Source of the DNA: Rhodoferax sp. | GTDB lineage: Bacteria; Pseudomonadota; Gammaproteobacteria; Burkholderiales; Burkholderiaceae_C | Direction: 5' to 3' | Assembly (NCBI GenBank): GCA_028711355.1 | Contig: JAQTSL010000089.1 | Span: 1 to 11,645 of the forward strand | Length of the DNA stretch: 11,645 nucleotides | Shown: positions 7,332 to 11,645 of the stretch, piece by piece | How the letters are laid out: each line of letters starts with the position of its first letter | Position numbering within the stretch: the stretch's first letter is position 1 | Translations under genes and position numbers: made by a program | The notes under the pieces: model-generated | Told to the model about the DNA's origin: nothing | The model's database searches: none | What the model saw: the letters and a program-made list of their open reading frames with translations, nothing else

Positions 7332-9095
7332 GTGCCAAACCCAAGCACGTCTATGGTGATCAATAGCGGCGCAGCACCCGCTGAGCCGCTCGGGCGTCCT
7401 GAGAAGCTGCGTTTGGGTGACGTCCTGGTACAGCAGCGTTTGATCTCGCAAGAGCAGTTGCAGCAAACGCTGGCGCTGCAAAAACAGACCGGCAAAAAAA
7501 TGGGCCGCCTGCTGATTGAAACCGGCCTGATTACCGAAGAGCTGCTGGCCAATGGGCTGGCACGACAGTTGCGCATTCCGTTTGTTAACCTTAAAACATT
7601 TCCGTTTCGGGCCGATGTGGTCAAGTTGCTGCCAGAGTCTGCTGCGCGGCGTTTCCGGGCGCTGGTGCTGGAGGACAAGGGTGACAGCCTGTTGGTGGCG
7701 GTGGCCGACCCGCTGGACCTGTTCGCCTACGACGAGCTGACGCGGTTGCTCAAACGCAATATCTCAATTGCCGCGGTCCCCGAAAGCCAGTTGGCGCTGG
7801 CGTTTGACCGGTTGTATCGACGCACCGAAGAAATCAGTGGCCTGGCCCGTGCGCTTGAAAAAGACCTGGGCGATGCGGTCGATTTTGGTGAGCTGACGGC
7901 CAACGTAGGCTCTGAGGGCGCGCCGGTGGTGCGCCTGCTACAGTCGCTGTTTGAAGACGCGGTACAGGTCGGCGCGTCAGACGTGCACATTGAGCCGCAA
8001 GAGTCAGACTTGCAGATACGGGTGCGCGTCGATGGCGTGTTGCAGACCCAAACCGAGGCCGACAAGCGCATTGCCGGCGCCTTGGCGCAGCGCCTGAAGC
8101 TGATGGCCGGGCTGGATATTTCTGAAAAGCGCCTGCCACAGGACGGGCGTTTTAGCGTGCGGCTACGCGACCTGACCATCGACGTGCGGCTTTCTACCCT
8201 GCCCACCACTTACGGCGAATCGGTGGTGATGCGCTTGCTCAAGCAGGGTTCCAGCATGAAAAAGCTGGACAACATTGGTATGCCCGCCGAAATGCTCAAG
8301 CGCTTTCGCGAGATGCTTGGCCACTCGGCCGGGCTGCTACTGGTGACTGGCCCGACGGGTTCGGGAAAAACCACCACGCTATACGCAGCGCTGGCTGAAA
8401 TCAACGCCGCCGAGCTGAAAGTGATCACCGTGGAAGACCCGGTGGAATACCGTTTGCCGGGGCTGACCCAAGTGCAGGTCAATGAGAAGATTGACCTGAC
8501 TTTTGCGCGCGTGCTGCGGGCCTGCTTGCGGCAAGACCCAGATGTGATTCTGGTGGGTGAAATGCGTGACGAAGAAACTGCTGAAATTGGGCTGCGGGCG
8601 GCTATTACCGGCCACTTGGTGCTATCAACGTTGCATACCCGCGACGCCGTCAGCACGCCCTTTCGGTTGCTCGACATGGGCGTGCCGCCGTTCATGGTAG
8701 CAACCTCTTTGCAAGGCGTGATCGCGCAACGGCTGGTGCGGCTGAATTGCCCTGAATGCGCGGCACCCCACCAGGCCACGCCACAAGAGCTTTCCTGGTT
8801 GGTTGGCATGGGACAAAGCGACGTTCATTTTGTCTCCAAGCGCGGCATCGGGTGTTCGTCTTGCAATGGCACCGGCTACTCTGGGCGCCAAGGTGTGTAT
8901 GAACTGCTCGAGATGGACGCTACGCTGACGCAAGCAGCGTCGCGCTCGGACCCGGCGGCATTCATGAAGCTGGCGCGCGAGCGCATGAGCGGGCGCACCA
9001 TGTCGTTTCATGCGCTCGAACTGGTGCGCCAGGGGCGCACGTCGCTGGCCGAGGCGCTGCGCATCGGCTTTGAGGCCGACGAACAAGACGTCTGA
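7332..9095 (+). CDS. mshE: MSHA pilus assembly ATPase MshE (GspE/PilB family)
   Basis: This 587-residue cytoplasmic AAA-type ATPase would drive pilus extension. The N-terminus has two MshEN c-di-GMP motifs: 27-50 beginning RLGDVLVQQRLI, and 56-79 beginning KMGRLLIETGLI, with a 5-residue spacer (51-55). A second N-domain segment runs from ~80 to 170 (FPFRADVVKLLPESAARRF). The catalytic core has SDVHIEPQE, Walker A GPTGSGKT (340-347), Asp box VEDPVEYRL, Walker B VILVGE (406-411) and His box GHLVLSTLHTRDA. A zinc-type tetracysteine is formed by Cys473/476 and Cys508/511. Start: GTG 7332 sits 3 bases after the upstream stop; ATG 7353 is an alternative, and neither has a strong ribosome site. It is followed at once by mshG, an MshF-like gene and a pilin, the MSHA order, which favours MshE over a secretion GspE. 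Confidence 0.93.
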   Translation: MPNPSTSMVINSGAAPAEPLGRPEKLRLGDVLVQQRLISQEQLQQTLALQKQTGKKMGRLLIETGLITEELLANGLARQLRIPFVNLKTFPFRADVVKLLPESAARRFRALVLEDKGDSLLVAVADPLDLFAYDELTRLLKRNISIAAVPESQLALAFDRLYRRTEEISGLARALEKDLGDAVDFGELTANVGSEGAPVVRLLQSLFEDAVQVGASDVHIEPQESDLQIRVRVDGVLQTQTEADKRIAGALAQRLKLMAGLDISEKRLPQDGRFSVRLRDLTIDVRLSTLPTTYGESVVMRLLKQGSSMKKLDNIGMPAEMLKRFREMLGHSAGLLLVTGPTGSGKTTTLYAALAEINAAELKVITVEDPVEYRLPGLTQVQVNEKIDLTFARVLRACLRQDPDVILVGEMRDEETAEIGLRAAITGHLVLSTLHTRDAVSTPFRLLDMGVPPFMVATSLQGVIAQRLVRLNCPECAAPHQATPQELSWLVGMGQSDVHFVSKRGIGCSSCNGTGYSGRQGVYELLEMDATLTQAASRSDPAAFMKLARERMSGRTMSFHALELVRQGRTSLAEALRIGFEADEQDV

Positions 9096-9096
9096 C

Positions 9097-10335
9097 ATGG
9101 CGGTCTATGCATGGCGCGGTCGCAACGCCCGTGGTGAGGCGGTGCAGGGGCAGTTGGAGGCGCTCACTGAAAATGGCGTGGCCGATCAACTGATGGCCCT
9201 CGGTGTGGCGCCAGTACAAATTAAGCCGGTGATCGTTACTGAAAAAACCAAACAAGAAAGTTGGCTGGATCGTTTGCAGCGCGCGCCGGTGGTGGTAGAG
9301 GACGTGATGATCTTCACGCGCCAGATGTATTCTTTGAACAAGGCAGGCGTGCCCATTTTGCGGGCTTTTGCCGGGCTCGAATCGTCCAGCACCAAACCGG
9401 CGGTGGTTGAGCTTCTCAAAGACATTCGCTCCAGCCTGGATCAGGGGCGCGAGCTGTCGACCGCACTGGCGCGCCACCAGGCGCTGTTTGGCGCGTTTTA
9501 CATCTCGATGATTCGCGTTGGCGAGATGACCGGCAAACTGACCGAGGTTTTTTTGCGTCTGAACGAGCACCTGGAGTTTGAGCGCGACGTGCGCGAGCGC
9601 ATCAAACAAGCCTTGCGCTACCCGGGGTTTGTGATGCTTGCCATGGCCGTTGCCATCATCATTCTGAATATCTTTGTGATACCGTTGTTTGCCAAGGTGT
9701 TTGCCGGTTTCCACTCCGAGCTGCCACTGATCACGCGTGGCCTGTTGGGTTTTTCTGGCTGGATGATCCGTTGGTGGCCACTGCTGATTGTTGGCAGCGT
9801 TGGTTTGGCGCTGGCGCTGCGCAGCTATTTGCGCACTCCTAAAGGCCGTTACGCCTGGGACAAGCGCAAACTGCGCCTGCCAATTGTGGGTGAAATCATT
9901 TTAAAGGCCACCTTGGCGCGTTTTGCACGCAGTTTTGCTTTGTCAAGCCAGAGCGGTGTGCCGCTGGTGCAAGGCCTGACGGTGGTGGCGCAGACGGTGG
10001 ACAACGCCTACATTGGCAGTCGGATCGAGCAAATGCGCGACGGCATCGAACGCGGTGAAAGCATTTCGCGTTGCGCTGCGGCAACCGGGGTTTTTACGCC
10101 GGTGGTGTTGCAAATGATCGGCGTGGGTGAAGAAACCGGCGAGCTGGATAACCTGTTGTTTGAAATTGCCGGTATGTACGAGCGCGAGACCGACTACAAC
10201 ATCAAGGGCCTGTCAGCCGCCATTGAGCCGATTTTGCTGGCCGTTATCGGCGTACTGGTGCTGCTACTGGCGCTGGGTGTGTTTATGCCCTTGTGGAACA
10301 TGGGCCAAGCGGCGATGGGCAAGGGGGGCGGTTAG
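9097..10335 (+). CDS. mshG: MSHA inner-membrane platform protein MshG (GspF/PilC family)
   Basis: This 412-residue platform protein would couple the ATPase to pilin insertion in the inner membrane. It starts MAVYAWRGRNARGEAVQG, typical of the family. The first cytoplasmic F domain spans ~65-175 (FTRQMYSLNKAGVPILRAF; IRVGEMTGKL). TM1 is at ~178-200 and TM2 at ~226-245. The second F domain spans ~259-370 (FARSFALSSQSGVPL; IGVGEETGELDNLL), and TM3 is at ~376-400. The repeated GE-TG-L signature of both F domains is intact. ATG 9097 lies one base after the mshE stop. The frame stays open further upstream, but that extension overlaps mshE and lacks family similarity, so this start is preferred. The AGGGGGG near its end probably serves as the ribosome site of the next gene. 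Confidence 0.95.
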   Translation: MAVYAWRGRNARGEAVQGQLEALTENGVADQLMALGVAPVQIKPVIVTEKTKQESWLDRLQRAPVVVEDVMIFTRQMYSLNKAGVPILRAFAGLESSSTKPAVVELLKDIRSSLDQGRELSTALARHQALFGAFYISMIRVGEMTGKLTEVFLRLNEHLEFERDVRERIKQALRYPGFVMLAMAVAIIILNIFVIPLFAKVFAGFHSELPLITRGLLGFSGWMIRWWPLLIVGSVGLALALRSYLRTPKGRYAWDKRKLRLPIVGEIILKATLARFARSFALSSQSGVPLVQGLTVVAQTVDNAYIGSRIEQMRDGIERGESISRCAAATGVFTPVVLQMIGVGEETGELDNLLFEIAGMYERETDYNIKGLSAAIEPILLAVIGVLVLLLALGVFMPLWNMGQAAMGKGGG

Positions 10336-10337
10336 AC

Positions 10338-10817
10338 GTGGGCCCGCTCAACCAGGTGCGTGTGGTCGAATGGTCGCTGCTGGGCTTGCTGATTGTGGCA
10401 CTGATAGTAACTTTTTTGCATAAGAGCACGGTAATGCAACGACAGGCTGAAGTGGCCACCGTGCAAAGTACGCTGGGCGCTCTTCGCACCGCGTTTGTGA
10501 TTGACCATCTGCAACGGCAAGCCAGGCACCATGCGCAAGATGTTGCTGTAGTACAACGCAATCCCTTCCAATTGCTGCAACAGCGGCCGCGCAATTATTG
10601 GGGCGAAGCGACCTCAGCAGATATGGCTAGTGTGCCACCGGGCAACTGGGTTTTTGACGCGCATTGCGCTTGCGTGGGCTACCTGCCAACCGACGCTGCT
10701 GAGTTAGTCAGCCCCAGTGGCGCAGCGGTAGCGTGGTATCAGGTGACCGGCGTTGATGGGGTATTTGAGTTGACAGCCAAAGAGCGTTACGTGTGGCGGG
10801 GGCGACTGCTGAACTAG
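10338..10817 (+). CDS. MshF-like membrane-anchored pilus accessory protein
   Basis: From GTG 10338 this is a 159-residue protein two bases after the mshG stop, preceded by AGGGGGG (10322-10328) nine bases upstream. It has one N-terminal membrane segment (~residues 12-28, WSLLGLLIVALIVTFL), then an amphipathic helix (QRQAEVATVQSTLGALRTAF) and a globular periplasmic part with PGNWVFDAHCACVGYLP. The layout recalls a type IV pilin or minor pseudopilin, with Glu just before the hydrophobic run, but the Gly/Phe prepilin peptidase site is absent. Position between mshG and a pilin matches MshF of the Vibrio MSHA locus, a poorly understood small protein. The MshF label rests mainly on gene order; sequence similarity could not be tested. 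Other in-frame GTG codons nearby could be the start. Confidence 0.75.
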   Translation: MGPLNQVRVVEWSLLGLLIVALIVTFLHKSTVMQRQAEVATVQSTLGALRTAFVIDHLQRQARHHAQDVAVVQRNPFQLLQQRPRNYWGEATSADMASVPPGNWVFDAHCACVGYLPTDAAELVSPSGAAVAWYQVTGVDGVFELTAKERYVWRGRLLN

Positions 10818-10905
10818 CCGCCGACAATGGCCTGATCATTGCCGCTGGGTGGCTGTAACACATTAATTTTGATGCCGGTTGATAAAGTTTAAATTTGGCT
10901 TAAGT

Positions 10906-10930
10906 TGACTGCTATAAAATTTATCAGTCA
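10906..10930. repeat. Inverted repeat in the pilin leader
   Basis: TGACTG-CT-ATAAA-A-TTTAT-CAGTCA: both blocks pair (TGACTG with CAGTCA, ATAAA with TTTAT), apart from a 2-base CT bulge on the left and a single central A. There is no U tract after it, so it is not a standard terminator. It could be an operator or an mRNA leader hairpin. Confidence 0.5.
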
Positions 10931-10989
10931 GGGGTTGTTTATGTGACATTCGGACGTACACAATTGATAGTTGATTTTTTATTTTTAAC

Positions 10990-10996
10990 AAGGTGG
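10990..10996 (+). promoter_or_regulatory. Ribosome binding site of the pilin gene
   Basis: AAGGTGG ends 5 bases before ATG 11002, a strong site that suits a highly expressed structural pilin. It also rules against GTG 10993, which lies within the ribosome site. Confidence 0.75.
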
Positions 10997-11001
10997 ACAA
11001 C

Positions 11002-11376
11002 ATGAAACAAGTGCAACGCGGCTTTACGCTGATCGAACTGGTGATGGTGATCGTGATTTTGGGCGTGCTGGCTGCGGTGGCGCTGCCGCGATTTGTCGAT
11101 TTGAAGGGCGATGCGCAGATTGCAGCAACACAGGGGGTTGCTGGATCACTCAATTCCGGCGCCGCCATCAACTATGCCGCCAGAAGCGTGAGTCCGACCA
11201 ATCCAAACACCTATTCGGTTGCTGCAACTGCTGCGGGGTGTACGGCTGTTGGCACCAATTTGCAAGGTGGGCTTCCAACTGGTTACACAATTTCTGGTAC
11301 CGCGCCAAATTGCCTGGTCACCAATAACGATTTGGCAACTGCCGCCTACAGTTTTACAGCCATTGTGATCAACTAG
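11002..11376 (+). CDS. MSHA-type type IV pilin precursor (MshA/MshB-like)
   Basis: This 124-residue prepilin has a class III signal MKQVQRG followed by FTLIELVMVIVILGVLAAVA. Cleavage after Gly7 and N-methylation of Phe are expected. Glu5 of the mature protein, needed for assembly, is present. The next part, LPRFVDLKGDAQIAATQGVAG, is characteristic of MSHA pilins rather than PilA. The mature protein is only ~117 residues, short for a major pilin. Two cysteines (near residues 80 and 102) could form the C-terminal disulfide loop. The body is rich in Ala, Thr, Asn and Gly. It has its own AT-rich leader, a strong ribosome site and a strong terminator, consistent with abundant monocistronic expression. 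Whether it is the major (MshA) or minor (MshB) pilin cannot be decided, because no second pilin gene follows in the window. Confidence 0.93.
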   Translation: MKQVQRGFTLIELVMVIVILGVLAAVALPRFVDLKGDAQIAATQGVAGSLNSGAAINYAARSVSPTNPNTYSVAATAAGCTAVGTNLQGGLPTGYTISGTAPNCLVTNNDLATAAYSFTAIVIN

Positions 11377-11404
11377 TTTGCCAACTGAAAAGGTCATTCT
11401 GAGT

Positions 11405-11439
11405 TGTAAAAAGACCACCCACCAGGTGGTCTTTTTACA
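11405..11439. terminator. Bidirectional rho-independent terminator
   Basis: A 15-bp perfect stem (11405-11419 with 11425-11439) has the 5-base loop CACCA. The core GACCACC/GGTGGTC is flanked by A5 on one side and T5 on the other, so it works in both directions. It ends the pilin transcript and the convergent minus-strand gene, whose stop codon (11435-11437) lies within the right arm. Confidence 0.85.
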
Positions 11440-11645
11440 TGGATTCCCGGAACTCGCCAGGCATTTGCTTACGGTAGTTCTCTTGCTCTTGTGCTGGCAC
11501 CAGTGACAGCCCCGTTTGAAACTCCCTGGCGGCCCGAACTCGGTCATGCAAGGTGGGCAGCGCATAGATTTTTCCCAGTCTCATGTGACCATCTGCCGCG
11601 AGTTGGGGCCACGCCAGGTTTCGCAGCTCTAGGGCCCGGATGGCA
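11435..11645 (-). CDS. C-terminal end of an unidentified convergent gene (5' part missing)
   Basis: On the minus strand a frame is open from the right edge (codon ending at 11644) to TAA at 11437-11435, giving 70 residues. They include ALELRNLAWPQLAADGH, MRLGKIYALPTLHDRVRA and a charged end QENYRKQMPGEFRESM. Codon use is similar to the other genes, and the placement of the stop in a bidirectional terminator supports a real gene end. It is mostly helical and hydrophilic, with no membrane segment. I do not recognise the family. An internal Met (around 11580) could be a start of a tiny protein, but the open frame upstream makes a longer gene more likely. Confidence 0.6.
   Translation of the reverse strand, partial: AIRALELRNLAWPQLAADGHMRLGKIYALPTLHDRVRAAREFQTGLSLVPAQEQENYRKQMPGEFRESM

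Larger units (their letters stand above)
10818..11001 (+). promoter_or_regulatory. AT-rich leader of the pilin gene
   Basis: These 184 bases are markedly AT-rich compared with the flanking genes, as expected for a promoter and long 5' leader that drives the pilin separately from mshE-G-F. It contains an inverted repeat at 10906-10930 and a TATAAAAT run at 10913-10920. I could not find a -35 box at proper spacing for that run, so the exact promoter is not assigned. The leader ends in AAGGTGG, a strong ribosome site. Confidence 0.5.

Noticed and set aside
10821..10845. CAATG...CATTG hairpin after the MshF-like gene as a terminator
   Set aside because: The stem is only 5 bp and no T run follows.
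10897..10912. Sigma-54 site before the pilin (GG ... GC)
   Set aside because: The spacing is 12 bases instead of 10, and the flanking consensus bases are missing.
10905..10918. TTGACT and TATAAA as a sigma-70 promoter for the pilin
   Set aside because: Only 2 bases separate the two boxes; a working promoter needs about 16-18.

Overview
The window looks like chromosomal DNA of a betaproteobacterium in Burkholderiales, most likely Comamonadaceae (Rhodoferax/Polaromonas-like). This is inferred from the GC-rich coding style, the MSHA-type pilus genes, the permuted ATP-grasp/alpha-E gene pair, and a degenerate copy of what looks like a Comamonadaceae-type interspersed repeat. I see no insertion sequence, prophage or CRISPR array. 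Most genes are on the plus strand and closely packed.

Layout: (1) 1-1323 is the 3' part of a GGDEF-EAL cyclic-di-GMP protein with an intact EAL active site and a C-terminal CZB zinc-binding domain. (2) 1354-3798 is a full-length ComEC/Rec2 DNA-uptake channel. (3) 3981-6407 is a two-gene operon: a circularly permuted ATP-grasp protein (DUF404/DUF407 type) and an alpha-E (DUF403) protein, behind a 182-base intergenic region that holds a possible sigma-54 promoter. (4) 6432-6686 holds tRNA-Cys(GCA) and tRNA-Leu(UAA), with an intrinsic terminator between them and an extended -10 promoter in front. (5) 6702-7328 is an acidic conserved-looking protein of unknown function. (6) 7332-11376 is a compact MSHA-type pilus module in the order ATPase (mshE), inner-membrane platform (mshG), short membrane-anchored MshF-like protein, and a type IV pilin with its own leader. 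(7) A 15-bp perfect hairpin ends the pilin unit. A convergent minus-strand gene enters from the right edge and its stop codon lies inside that hairpin.

How the parts may work together: the MshE-like ATPase has the 24-5-24 residue layout of the c-di-GMP-binding MshEN domain, and the EAL protein at the left edge should hydrolyse c-di-GMP, possibly under zinc control. ComEC depends on a pilus-like machine to deliver DNA. A surface/DNA-uptake theme with c-di-GMP control is therefore plausible, but the genes are in separate transcription units and the link is inference. Most of the window is conventional. The less ordinary points are the EAL-CZB architecture, the repeat-derived in-frame segment inside comEC, the reduced MSHA locus, the inverted repeat in the pilin leader, and the possible sigma-54 site before the ATP-grasp operon.
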